A stretch of DNA of 64,000 nucleotides from contig JAAZZB010000044.1 in the NCBI GenBank assembly GCA_014239365.1, positions 197,320 to 261,319 on the forward strand, read 5' to 3'. The first letter of the stretch is position 1. The number at the start of each line of letters is the position of its first letter. The DNA comes from Verrucomicrobiia bacterium (lineage in GTDB: Bacteria; Verrucomicrobiota; Verrucomicrobiia; Limisphaerales; UBA1100). A program made the position numbers and the translations under genes. Below the pieces are notes generated by a model. That model saw only the letters and a program-made list of their open reading frames with translations, had not been told where the DNA came from and made no database searches. Of the stretch, positions 52,362 to 59,998 are shown piece after piece.

Positions 52362-53792
52362 ATGAAAACGAACCGCACCGAACTCGCAATCGGCGTCGCG
52401 CTCCTGTTCGGAGTGGCCGCACTGTTTATTGTTTCCAAACCCAAACCAACGGAGCCCGCTCCTGCGCCGGAACAAACCGCCGCCGCGCCCCAGCCCATTC
52501 CAGCTCCGACCCCTCAGCCGGAGGCGGCCCCCGAGCCCGAACCGATAGAACCCGCCGAAGGCGAAACGCCTGAACCGCCGGAAGGTGAAGGGAATGAATC
52601 CAACCCCGCCGAAGGCGAAGGCGGCGAACCGACTGAAGAACCCGAAGTGCCCACCGATCCGGTGTTAGCGTTGGTGGATAAAATCGACAGCCCCGCGGGC
52701 AAGGTCCGCGTGCTTGCTAATCTCGCCGGCACGCTCGCCCAAACGGGCGACACCGAACGCGCGGTCATCATCCTCGCACAATCGCAAGCCATCGTGGATG
52801 AAATCGAAGACGCCACTTCATTGGCGCCCGCATTGAGCTTTATGGCCGGCGCGCAAATTCGCCTCGGGCTCAAAGACGATGCCCGCGCCACCTTAGTTAA
52901 GGCCTTGGCGACAGTCGAAAAAATCAAGGGCGTCGATGCTAAAGTGCAAACGCTCGGCAAGCTCACGATCGCGCTCAATGAACTGGGCGACCACGAACAA
53001 ATCCAAGCCGTGCTCGCGCAGTCGCTCGTGTTGGCCAATGAAATTCAGCAGCAAGCGCAGGCGGTGCTGCAACAATCGCTCACCCTCGTGGGCCGTATGA
53101 AAGACGGCGAAGGCAAAGCCAACGCGCTGCAACAAATCGCCGCCGCAATGGCGCAGCCGGGGAATGCGCAGCAAGCGGAAGAAATTTTTGTGCAAGCGCT
53201 CACCATCGCCACGCAAATTGCCGATGCCGAAAAGAAAGCCATCGCGCTGGACAAGATCGCCAAGTCCTTCGAACAATCCGGCCCGGGCGGCGAGTTTACC
53301 GCGCTCCAATTCAGCATCGGTTGGATGTATTATGAAGGCAACAATTTGCCACGCGATTATGCGCGCGCCGCTGCGTGGTATCACAAGGCCGCCGAGCAAG
53401 GCCACGCACAGGCGCAAGTGAACCTCGCCGTGATGTACACCGAAGGCGAAGGCGTGGCCGCCAGCAAAGTGGAGGCGCTCAAGTGGTTTCGGCAAGCCGC
53501 CGAGCAGGGCTTCGCCGAAGGCCAAACGGCGCTGGGCGTGATGTACGCGCTTGGCCAGGGCGTGGAGGCGGATCTCGTGCAAGCCAACAAATGGCTCGCG
53601 CTCGCGGCCGCCCAAGGCGATGCCGACGCCAAAGTGGCGCATACCGAATTGGCAAACAAGCTTTCGCCGGCACAATTGGCGGAGTCCAAAAAACTCACCG
53701 AACAATGGCACGCCCAACGAAATCCAGTAACGGCACCCGCGCCCGCTCCGGAGCCGACGCCAGAGATTCCCGAAGCGCCGAAGCCGGAATGA
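52362..53792 (+). CDS. Membrane-anchored Sel1/TPR-repeat protein
   Basis: 476 residues. One N-terminal membrane segment (ELAIGVALLFGVAALFIV) is followed by a Pro/Glu/Ala-rich linker (about 25-95, PEGEGNESNPAEGEGGEPTE). A series of helical, TPR-like repeats (about 100-300) follows, then Sel1 repeats (GWMYYEGNNLPRDYARAAAW, AVMYTEGEGVAASKVEALKW, GVMYALGQGVEADLVQANKW). The protein probably scaffolds partners in the periplasm. It starts 30 bases after the secretin stop and may be its pilot or assembly factor. The C-terminus returns to a Pro-rich tail. Confidence 0.88.
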   Translation: MKTNRTELAIGVALLFGVAALFIVSKPKPTEPAPAPEQTAAAPQPIPAPTPQPEAAPEPEPIEPAEGETPEPPEGEGNESNPAEGEGGEPTEEPEVPTDPVLALVDKIDSPAGKVRVLANLAGTLAQTGDTERAVIILAQSQAIVDEIEDATSLAPALSFMAGAQIRLGLKDDARATLVKALATVEKIKGVDAKVQTLGKLTIALNELGDHEQIQAVLAQSLVLANEIQQQAQAVLQQSLTLVGRMKDGEGKANALQQIAAAMAQPGNAQQAEEIFVQALTIATQIADAEKKAIALDKIAKSFEQSGPGGEFTALQFSIGWMYYEGNNLPRDYARAAAWYHKAAEQGHAQAQVNLAVMYTEGEGVAASKVEALKWFRQAAEQGFAEGQTALGVMYALGQGVEADLVQANKWLALAAAQGDADAKVAHTELANKLSPAQLAESKKLTEQWHAQRNPVTAPAPAPEPTPEIPEAPKPE

Positions 53793-53871
53793 TTTGAACC
53801 GCCCGGCTTATTCCCTGCCAGTGAATAACCTTGAGTTATCCACCTCCCCCTGTTAATAATCCTTCTTTCGC

Positions 53872-54195
53872 ATGAGCGAACGGAGGATCGATACTGGAAT
53901 TTGGGGCAAGCTCACCAAGGCAGTGGTGTTTCTTTTCGTCGTTGCCGCATTGCTTGCGGTCGCGGTGTGGTATCTTCCGCTCATCAAACAAAACGAACGC
54001 ATGCGCTCGGAGATCTTGCGGCTGCAGCAGGAAGTCACCACCGAAGAGGATACGGCCCGCCAAATAAAAATCCAGATCGACGCACTGCGCAACGATCCAG
54101 AAACCGTGGAGCGTTACGCACGCGAAAAACTTGGGCTCGCACGCACAGGCGAAACAGTCATCCGTTTCGAGCAGCCCGATTCCAACGCTCCGTAG
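53872..54195 (+). CDS. Septum formation initiator (FtsB/DivIC-like) protein
   Basis: 107 residues: a single membrane helix (AVVFLFVVAALLAVAVWYL) then a coiled coil (KQNERMRSEILRLQQEVTTE) and a C-terminal VERYAREKLGLARTGETVI block, the DivIC signature. FtsB-like proteins bridge FtsL and FtsQ in the divisome. It precedes EF-P by about 76 bases. Length and layout fit; the family is short, so the assignment is to family only. Confidence 0.88.
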   Translation: MSERRIDTGIWGKLTKAVVFLFVVAALLAVAVWYLPLIKQNERMRSEILRLQQEVTTEEDTARQIKIQIDALRNDPETVERYAREKLGLARTGETVIRFEQPDSNAP

Positions 54196-54271
54196 CCCGC
54201 TTGCATTCAAGCTTGCATTCGGCCCTCGCTCGGCTACTTTCCCGACCCGTTTTTGAACCCCAAAATTTTTT

Positions 54272-54829
54272 ATGGCTATTGCAAATGACCTTCGGCGCGG
54301 CAACGCGATTAAATACAACGGCGCGGTTTGTGTCGTGATGGATACCGGCCACGTGAAGCCCGGCAAAGGCCCCGCTTACATTCAAGCCAAGCTGCGCAAC
54401 TTGAGCACCGGCAAATCATCCGACAATCGATTCAACTCATCCGAGACTGTCGAGATTGTGCCGATGACCACCCGCAAGCTGGAGTTCAGCTATATGGAGG
54501 GCGACGACTTTGTGCTGGTGGATCCCGAAACGTACGAGCAGGAAAATGTGCGCGCCGAGTTGATGGCCGAGGTGAAAGATTTTATGACCGAGAACACGCC
54601 GCTCACCGCCACTTACGTGGACGGCAATCTCGCAATGGTGGAACTGCCCGCCAACGTGGTGCTCACCGTCAGCGATGCGCCCGATGGCGTGCGCGGCGAT
54701 TCCGCCAGCAACGTGCAAAAGCCCGTCACCCTCGAAACCGGCGTGATCATCCAAGTGCCCCTCTTCATCAAGACCGGCGAGAAAATCAAGATCGACGTGA
54801 AGAACCAAAAATACCTCGAGCGCGCGTGA
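54272..54829 (+). CDS. efp: Elongation factor P
   Basis: 185 residues, normal length. The KOW-like N-domain carries the loop HVKPGKGPAYIQAKLRN with the modifiable lysine K32 (equivalent to K34 of E. coli); neighbouring P30 and P34 flank it. The OB domains follow (ETVEIVPMTTRKLEFSYMEG, and the C-terminal GDSASNVQKPVTLETGVIIQVPLFI). EF-P relieves stalling at polyproline. In many bacteria the lysine is beta-lysylated by EpmA with EpmB; a KamA-like radical SAM enzyme is encoded at 61527-62846, but no EpmA is in the window. Confidence 0.97.
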   Translation: MAIANDLRRGNAIKYNGAVCVVMDTGHVKPGKGPAYIQAKLRNLSTGKSSDNRFNSSETVEIVPMTTRKLEFSYMEGDDFVLVDPETYEQENVRAELMAEVKDFMTENTPLTATYVDGNLAMVELPANVVLTVSDAPDGVRGDSASNVQKPVTLETGVIIQVPLFIKTGEKIKIDVKNQKYLERA

Positions 54830-54852
54830 GGTGGATTGATGAGTTTTGATTA

Positions 54853-55263
54853 ACGAATTACGATTTACGAATTACGATTTACGAATGACGATTTACGAAT
54901 GACGATTTACGAATGATCGATTGACGATCTGAAAACCATTTTAATTGCCTGAAAGGCAATCCCTTAATAGCCGGGGGCAACGCCCCCGGAAATTCCCCCA
55001 AACAAACGATGTGCCCTGAAGGGGCACTCCAACTTTCCACAAAACGACAATTGGAGTGCCCCTCCAGGGCACAGTCATTTTCCACCCACACATCCGAGGG
55101 CGTTGCCCTCGGCTAAAGTGGTATTGCCTTTCAGGCAATGAAGGAGACGGTGAGGGGAAATTGACGAATTATGATTTACGAATGACGAATGGTTTTCAAT
55201 TCGTAAATCGTAAATCGTAAATCGTCATTCGTAAATCGTAAATCGTAAATCATAATTCGTCAA
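54853..55263. repeat. Composite nested palindromic intergenic element
   Basis: This gap of about 420 bases between convergent efp and pfkB genes contains no credible gene. It holds three layers: a tandem iteron array (54853-54913, ACGAATTACGATTTACGAAT repeated), a nested hairpin (54944-55139), and a second iteron palindrome (55161-55263). In the middle layer, three inverted pairs are concentric: ATTGCCTGAAAGGCAAT (54944-54960/55123-55139, perfect), TAGCCGGGGGCAACGCCC (54968-54989/55094-55115, two mismatches) and GTGCCCTGAAGGGGCACTCC (55011-55032/55050-55071, one mismatch). The last layer has perfect 21-bp terminal inverted repeats (55161-55181/55243-55263). Small ORFs here are spurious. Confidence 0.9.
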
Positions 55264-56278
55264 TCCGCCCCCGCGGTTTGTATTTCTTGGCCAGCGCCAA
55301 CACGGTGTTGAGGCGTTTCATTCCGCCGGTGCAGGTGGGGTCGCTGAGGTTGGCGGCCGCGGCGCAGACGGCGGTGAATAAACTTCGCTGAATTTCCCAA
55401 CCTTCGTGAATGCCCATCAACATTCCGGTGCAAAAGGCATCGCCGGCGCCGGCTGCGCCTTGGATGTATTTTTGCGGCAGCTTCAATGACGATTGCCAAT
55501 GATCCGCGCCGCCACGCGTGCGCGCAAAGCCCCCTTCGGGAAAGTGCACGCAAACGAGTTCCTTAACGCCGAGCTGCAGCAATGCGCCGGCGGCGTGTCG
55601 CAGCGCCACGGTGTCCAGCGTGCCGTCGCTGCGGCGGATGGTGAAGCCGGTGGTTTTGCCTGCTTCGAATTCGTTGAGGATGCAGTAGTCTACAAACGGC
55701 AGCGTGGGCGAAACGATTTTGGCAAAGCGATCGCTGTCTTCGCTCACGCAATCGATGCTGGTTTTTAGTCCCGCACGTTGGGCCTTGGCGCAGAGGGCGG
55801 CGGCGCGGGTGCCGTATTTTTTATCGGGCGCATCCACCGCATCGAGCAACAACAGATAACCGATGTGAAAAATTTTGGCCTTCGATTGTTTGAAGTCCAA
55901 CCCCTTGCCATTCCAAAGCGCATTGGCACCGCGACAGTGAAAAAATGTGCGCCGCCCCGTGTCCACTTCCGTCATCACATCGGTGTACGACGTGGGGGCG
56001 CGATCGGTGATTTGGATTTGTTGGGCGTCAATCTTGTGTTGCTTGAGATCGGCGAGGATGTACTTGCCGAGATCATCCTTGCCCACGAGGCCCGCCGCGC
56101 TGAGCGGAATCTTCGCGCCCAGCTTGGCGAGGTTCACCAGCAAATTATAGGGCGACCCGCCCGAGCCCTGGCTTTGGCGCAAAATGTTAGCCAACGTTTC
56201 CCGTTGCGGAAACACGTCCACCATCTTCACCTGATCGACGATCCAGTTCCCCGCCGCCAAAATTCCATTGCGTTTCAT
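55250..56278 (-). CDS. PfkB family carbohydrate kinase
   Basis: 342 residues from the ATG at 56278 (MKRNGILAAGNWIVDQVKMV); the track start is a TTG. Ribokinase fold marks: GNWIVDQVK at the start, GGSPYNLLVNLAKLGAK, a DCVSEDSDRF block and the catalytic GAAGAGDAFCTGMLMGIHEG. Likely a sugar or nucleoside kinase. The gene ends in the palindromic iteron: the codons for the last residues DEL and the TGA are part of the repeat, so the natural C-terminus has probably been replaced by repeat sequence. Converges on efp. Confidence 0.92.
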   Translation of the reverse strand: MKRNGILAAGNWIVDQVKMVDVFPQRETLANILRQSQGSGGSPYNLLVNLAKLGAKIPLSAAGLVGKDDLGKYILADLKQHKIDAQQIQITDRAPTSYTDVMTEVDTGRRTFFHCRGANALWNGKGLDFKQSKAKIFHIGYLLLLDAVDAPDKKYGTRAAALCAKAQRAGLKTSIDCVSEDSDRFAKIVSPTLPFVDYCILNEFEAGKTTGFTIRRSDGTLDTVALRHAAGALLQLGVKELVCVHFPEGGFARTRGGADHWQSSLKLPQKYIQGAAGAGDAFCTGMLMGIHEGWEIQRSLFTAVCAAAANLSDPTCTGGMKRLNTVLALAKKYKPRGRIDEL

Positions 56279-56292
56279 AAGCAAAAATAACC

Positions 56293-56322
56293 AAAAAAAG
56301 AGACGACCGTTTATAGCGGTCG
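56293..56322 (-). terminator. Rho-independent terminator downstream of the lipoprotein pair
   Basis: On the minus strand GCGACCGCTATAAACGGTCG then TCTCTTTTTTT forms a 6-8 bp stem with a U-tract. It closes the 57459-56366 lipoprotein operon before the PfkB gene. Confidence 0.8.
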
Positions 56323-56365
56323 CCTTGGGAAAGTGTCGAGCCTGACGTGACGCACCCGTTGGTGA

Positions 56366-56875
56366 TTATCGCAAACTCATTTGCTGCTTCAAATTTACCG
56401 TCACGGTAAATTTCAACGTCACGGTCAATCGACCACCATTGGGATGATAAATCTCGACCTTTTTGATTTCTCCGGATCTGGCGGTGCCTTCAAAAAAAGC
56501 TTCGCGAGAATGAAAAGCGGCTGTCTTGAGATTTAACCGATTACTTCGACCGGCAGATCGATTCACCGAACATGATCCTCGGAAGGCTATTTTTCCGGCG
56601 CGAATCTTCGGCAGAATAGTCAACACCGTGCCAATTTTCACTGAGTCAGTCTGCCCGGGCACCTCGGCCATTTGGCTGGTCTCAATAGTTGCTTCCTCGC
56701 CGCTGACCATCAGCGTACGCGGCGCGGCCAACAATACCCCGCCCTCCGTAAAATTAGCTTCCACCATCACCTGATTCGGCTCTAATTTAAGCGACGAGTT
56801 GGCAGGATTTTTCACCGTACCACAACCCACCAAGGCGAGCGCGCTGGCCAATATTATCATTGGTCCGTACTTCAT
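56366..56875 (-). CDS. Lipoprotein of unknown function, possibly with a secretin-like fold
   Basis: 169 residues with a leader ILASALALVGC (lipobox). The mature part reads PNQVMVEANFTEG, PRTLMVSGEEATIETSQMAE, VKIGTVLTILPKIRAGKIAF. This order (asP.....G..A.I....  G..L.I.P.I) recalls a single secretin beta-repeat, but at a third of secretin length; the resemblance is weak. No other domain is recognised. Its start overlaps the stop of the preceding lipoprotein by 4 bases. The two leaders share the sequence SALALVGC, suggesting a common origin for the signal part. Confidence 0.6.
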   Translation of the reverse strand: MKYGPMIILASALALVGCGTVKNPANSSLKLEPNQVMVEANFTEGGVLLAAPRTLMVSGEEATIETSQMAEVPGQTDSVKIGTVLTILPKIRAGKIAFRGSCSVNRSAGRSNRLNLKTAAFHSREAFFEGTARSGEIKKVEIYHPNGGRLTVTLKFTVTVNLKQQMSLR

Positions 56876-57459
56876 TTCACCTCCTTAGATTCTTTTTCGC
56901 TGGGCCATTTCTCGATCTTCATTTTCAATATGCGCTGAGGCTCGCCTTTGGGGTTGATGGACAACTCAACCCATTGGCCCGGCTTCGCATCGAATGCAAA
57001 CCGAATGCCTTTGATGTTTTCGTGAATCACCACGCGAGGATCATCGGTTTTAAGATTGGAATTCTCGCTATAAGCCGCTTGGTGATTCATCATTGATCCT
57101 CCCATATGAATCCCGCGTTTTGTTTTCCGGATGCGACCGGTGATGTGAACGCCCAAGTCTCGTTCCACTGTGATGAGCTGTAATCCATTAGGCCGACAAC
57201 GATCCACTTGATGGCCCACAATGGACAATTTGGAATTCATTCCCGCTAAGTGGAAATAATGATCTTCTCCCGCCAATATTGCTTTTTGAAAATCATCGCC
57301 ATCGGTTTCCATCCGGGCGGTTATCTTCCAAGCCAAGTCGGTTGGCTCGGCTGGCTTGATGTTCCGCGGTATCGGAGAAATTTCTGCTGTGGTTTTATCC
57401 GCCACACAACCCACCAAGGCGAGCGCGGACACTAGAGTTAAGATTTTTGTGATGTTCAT
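56872..57459 (-). CDS. Lipoprotein of unknown function
   Basis: 195 residues with leader LTLVSALALVGC (lipobox). The mature protein has no family I recognise. Visible features: AEPTDLAWKITARMETDGDD, a HYFHLAGMNSKLSIVGHQVD segment, and a His/Met-rich GIHMGGSMMNHQAAY. The C-terminus is highly charged (KWPSEKESKEVK). It is the first gene of a two-gene minus-strand operon with the next lipoprotein, coupled by 4 bases. Both are envelope components of unknown role. The gap 57460-57590 shows no clear gene. Confidence 0.7.
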   Translation of the reverse strand: MNITKILTLVSALALVGCVADKTTAEISPIPRNIKPAEPTDLAWKITARMETDGDDFQKAILAGEDHYFHLAGMNSKLSIVGHQVDRCRPNGLQLITVERDLGVHITGRIRKTKRGIHMGGSMMNHQAAYSENSNLKTDDPRVVIHENIKGIRFAFDAKPGQWVELSINPKGEPQRILKMKIEKWPSEKESKEVK

Positions 57460-57590
57460 TTTGGTTCGTTTTGTTGGATGGCTCTTTTGCCATAAGGAAT
57501 GGTGTGGTCGAGGTGGGTGAACCCCAACAAAAATTTATTCACACCATTTGACGAACTGGCATTTGTGGCGTAGGTTGCCCTCATTGCGCT

Positions 57591-57809
57591 ATGAACACGC
57601 CGCATTATCACATCAACATTTTCTGGAGTGCCGAGGAAGATTGCTTCATCGCCGAAATCCCCGACCTCAAACACTGCACCGGCCAGGGCGATACCCCCGA
57701 GGAAGCGCTGGCCGATGTGATGGAGGCGCAGGACACATGGATCGTCGCCTGCCTCAGCGCCGGCGAGCCCGTGCCCGTGCCGGAGTACACCTCCGCCGTG
57801 GAGGCGTGA
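57591..57809 (+). CDS. hicB: HicB-family antitoxin (first copy)
   Basis: A 72-residue short HicB with the pattern HYHINIFWSAEEDCFIAEIP, DLKHCTGQGDTPEEALADVM and GEPVPVPEY. The HicB partial RNase H fold neutralises HicA. There is no separate DNA-binding tail, as usual in this short subtype. It shares about 64 percent identity (counted by eye) with the second hicB 279 bases downstream. It lies 15 bases before hicA. Confidence 0.92.
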   Translation: MNTPHYHINIFWSAEEDCFIAEIPDLKHCTGQGDTPEEALADVMEAQDTWIVACLSAGEPVPVPEYTSAVEA

Positions 57810-57824
57810 ACCCGTTGCGGAATT

Positions 57825-58073
57825 ATGCAGCCCCGCAAAACGCTGGCTCGTCTTCGCAGCGGTTCGCGGAATATTCGCTTTGGGGATGCGCAATCGTTGG
57901 CCATCGCGTTGGGGTTTGTGCTTGAGCGCACGCGCGGCAGCCATCATATTTACAGGCATCCGCGAGGCGCGATGTTGAATTTGCAGCCGGACCGCAACCG
58001 ACAGGCCAAGCCTTACCAAATGCGCCAATTGCTGCAATCGATTAACGAGCACGAACTGGAATTGCCCAAATGA
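57825..58073 (+). CDS. hicA: HicA-family mRNA interferase toxin
   Basis: 82 residues. Core motif GFVLERTRGSHHIYRHP with the catalytic His (H40 or H41) and the RNA-binding double-stranded-RBD-like fold; NRQAKPYQMRQLLQSI closes it. HicA cleaves mRNAs until bound by HicB. Its stop overlaps the start of the second hicB by 4 bases. The toxin thus lies between two antitoxin genes. Confidence 0.92.
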   Translation: MQPRKTLARLRSGSRNIRFGDAQSLAIALGFVLERTRGSHHIYRHPRGAMLNLQPDRNRQAKPYQMRQLLQSINEHELELPK

Positions 58074-58288
58074 ACACACCGCATTATCACATCAACGTTT
58101 TCTGGAGCGAAGAGGACGACAGTTTCATTGCCAACATCCCCGACCTCACCCACTGCTCGGCCCACGGCGACACGCCGGAAGAGGCGATGCAAGAAGTGCT
58201 CGAGGCGCAGGCAGCGTGGTTAGCTGTCCGAATCGCATCCGGCGAGCCCGTGCCCGAGCCGGAGTACAGCGCGCCGGTGGAGGCGTGA
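58070..58288 (+). CDS. hicB: HicB-family antitoxin (second copy)
   Basis: 72 residues, the same length as the first hicB. It shares MNTPHYHIN, FWS.E.D.FIA.IPDL and the end GEPVPEPEYSAPVEA. Translational coupling to hicA (ATGA) suggests this copy is the cognate antitoxin, with the upstream copy added by duplication. A typical locus has only one hicB. Confidence 0.92.
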   Translation: MNTPHYHINVFWSEEDDSFIANIPDLTHCSAHGDTPEEAMQEVLEAQAAWLAVRIASGEPVPEPEYSAPVEA

Positions 58289-58372
58289 GGCAATTTCCGA
58301 TTGTAAATTGACGAGTGAGGATTGCCTCACTCAACTCTCGACCCTCACCGCTCGACGCCTTACCCTCCCGCC

Positions 58373-59137
58373 GTGTTCCGCCCCTGCATTGATCTGCACG
58401 AAGGACGGGTGAAACAAATTATCGGCGGCACGCTTTCCGATTCTGCGGAAGGGCCGCAGACTAACTTTGTTTCTGACCGTCCCGCTTCCTGGTACGCCGA
58501 GCTGTATCGCAAGGACGACTTGCGCGGCGGTCACGTCATTCAGCTTGGCCCCGGCAATGAGACGGCGGCGCGCGAAGCCCTTGCCGCATTTCCTGACGGC
58601 CTCCAACTCGGCGGCGGCGTGAATGCCGATAACGCCGCCGGTTGGCTCGATGCCGGCGCGTCGCACGTCATCGTCACCTCGTGGGTTTTCCGCGAAGGCC
58701 GCCTCGATGCCGAACGCCTTGCCGCGCTCGTAAAATCCATTGGCCGCGAACGCCTCGTGCTCGATCTTTCCTGCCGCCAACGCGACGGCCAATATTGGGT
58801 GGTCACCGATCGCTGGCAGAATTTTACTGAACTGCCCGTCAACCAAGCCACGCTGAAAACTCTCGCCGCCAGTTGCGCCGAATACCTCGTGCACGCCGTC
58901 GATGTGGAAGGCCAACAAACCGGCATCGACCTCGCCCTCGTGCAAACTCTCGCCGCCCATTCCCCCCTCCCCGTCACCTACGCCGGCGGCGCAAATTCAT
59001 TGGCCGACCTCGAAGCCGTGCAACAAGCCAGCGGCGGCCGCGTCCACCTCACCATCGGCAGCGCCCTGGATATTTTTGGTGGCGAATTGAAATACACCGA
59101 CTGCGTCGCTTACAATCGCCGACACGCGGCACAATAA
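58373..59137 (+). CDS. hisA: HisA-like isomerase, eukaryotic type
   Basis: 254 residues from the GTG at 58373 (VFRPCIDLHEGRVKQIIGGTL begins the protein); the track start is a TTG in a non-conserved lead. The protein converts ProFAR to PRFAR in histidine biosynthesis via a TIM barrel. Catalytic Asp residues are seen in PCIDLHEG and HAVDVEGQQTG. The sequence GHVIQLGPGNE and YAGGANSLADLEAV place it in the eukaryote-like branch (HIS6), which also occurs in some bacteria. No other histidine genes flank it, so it is orphaned from the his operon. Confidence 0.88.
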   Translation: MFRPCIDLHEGRVKQIIGGTLSDSAEGPQTNFVSDRPASWYAELYRKDDLRGGHVIQLGPGNETAAREALAAFPDGLQLGGGVNADNAAGWLDAGASHVIVTSWVFREGRLDAERLAALVKSIGRERLVLDLSCRQRDGQYWVVTDRWQNFTELPVNQATLKTLAASCAEYLVHAVDVEGQQTGIDLALVQTLAAHSPLPVTYAGGANSLADLEAVQQASGGRVHLTIGSALDIFGGELKYTDCVAYNRRHAAQ

Positions 59138-59141
59138 TTTT

Positions 59142-59270
59142 CACCACAGAGGCACAGAGGGAAACCACGGACTCGCAAGCTCGTCCCTCCATTTCGCGTA
59201 CGTCTTGGAGGGACGAGCTTGCGAGTCCGGAGATTTTTATTCTCTGTGCCCTCTGTGCCTCTGTGGTAAA
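59142..59270. repeat. Composite intergenic palindrome (CACAGAGG outer arms, GGACTCGCAAG inner hairpin)
   Basis: Outer arms CACCACAGAGGCACAGAGGG and CCCTCTGTGCCTCTGTGGTA. Inside lies a perfect 23-bp hairpin GGACTCGCAAGCTCGTCCC TCCA (59169-59191/59206-59228), identical in its arms to the free element at 34196-34257. The outer arms match those at 5431-5543, which enclose a different inner module. Confidence 0.9.
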
Positions 59271-59312
59271 TCAAAACTTGGTCATTGGGGCAATCCGCAT
59301 TACCCTCTGCGT

Positions 59313-59996
59313 ATGCGAATCACCCTTTTTCTTCTTCTGGCAATTCTTATTGCTCCAAATCTGCGCGCACAATCTGCCAAAGGACCGTATGCCAAAATCA
59401 CAGACAACCCCAAGCTGCCGCGCGTGTTGTTGATTGGCGATTCGATTTCCATTGGGTACACGCTGCCGACGCGGGAGTTTTTGAAAGGCAAAGCAAACCT
59501 GCATCGCATCCCCACCAACGGCGGCCCGACCACGAAGGGGTTGGCGAGCATCGACGCTTGGTTGGGCAAAAGCAAATGGGACGTGATCCATTTCAACTGG
59601 GGCCTGCACGATCTCAAATATATGGGGCCGCAAGGACAGAATTTGTTTCCCAAAGATAAAGGCGGCAAACCGCAGGTGGCCCTCGCAGCGTATGAGAAAA
59701 ATCTGGAAACACTGGTCGCGCGTTTGAAAAAGACGGGCGCGAAATTGATTTGGCGCAACACCACGCCCGTGCCGCCCGGCGCGAAGGGGCGTTACGTGGG
59801 CGACTCCATTAAATACAACGCCGCCGCCGCGCGCGTGATGAAAAAACACGGCATCCCCACGCACGATCTGTTCACGATGAGCAAAGCGCGCATGAAAGAA
59901 CTGATGCTGCCGGCCAATGTGCATTACAAAAAAGAAGGCTCGCGCGTGCTCGGCAAAGATGTCGCGCGCGTGATTGTAAAAGCTCTAGAAAAATAA
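59313..59996 (+). CDS. Exported SGNH/GDSL-family hydrolase
   Basis: 227 residues from the ATG at 59313 ([20 protein letters not shown], a signal peptide); the longer track form reads through a palindromic repeat. Block I is [11 protein letters not shown] (S44), followed by a [17 protein letters not shown] segment, a [10 protein letters not shown] block and the C-terminal [13 protein letters not shown] with the catalytic His. The residue three before that His is Asn rather than Asp. SGNH enzymes remove acyl or acetyl esters, often from glycans. It ends two bases before the thymidine kinase start. Confidence 0.9.
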   Translation: MRITLFLLLAILIAPNLRAQSAKGPYAKITDNPKLPRVLLIGDSISIGYTLPTREFLKGKANLHRIPTNGGPTTKGLASIDAWLGKSKWDVIHFNWGLHDLKYMGPQGQNLFPKDKGGKPQVALAAYEKNLETLVARLKKTGAKLIWRNTTPVPPGAKGRYVGDSIKYNAAAARVMKKHGIPTHDLFTMSKARMKELMLPANVHYKKEGSRVLGKDVARVIVKALEK

Positions 59997-59998
59997 CG

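Noticed and set aside
54941-55138. 65-aa ORF between efp and pfkB
   Set aside because: It is a translation of the nested palindrome; such repeats give spurious ORFs.
55161-55263. Possible CRISPR array (regular CGTAAAT iterons)
   Set aside because: Units are contiguous, about 7 bases, without spacers, and end in terminal inverted repeats. No cas genes are in the window.
57456-58079. 207-aa minus-strand ORF over the hic locus
   Set aside because: It is antisense to hicB and hicA, which have clear family motifs and coupled starts.
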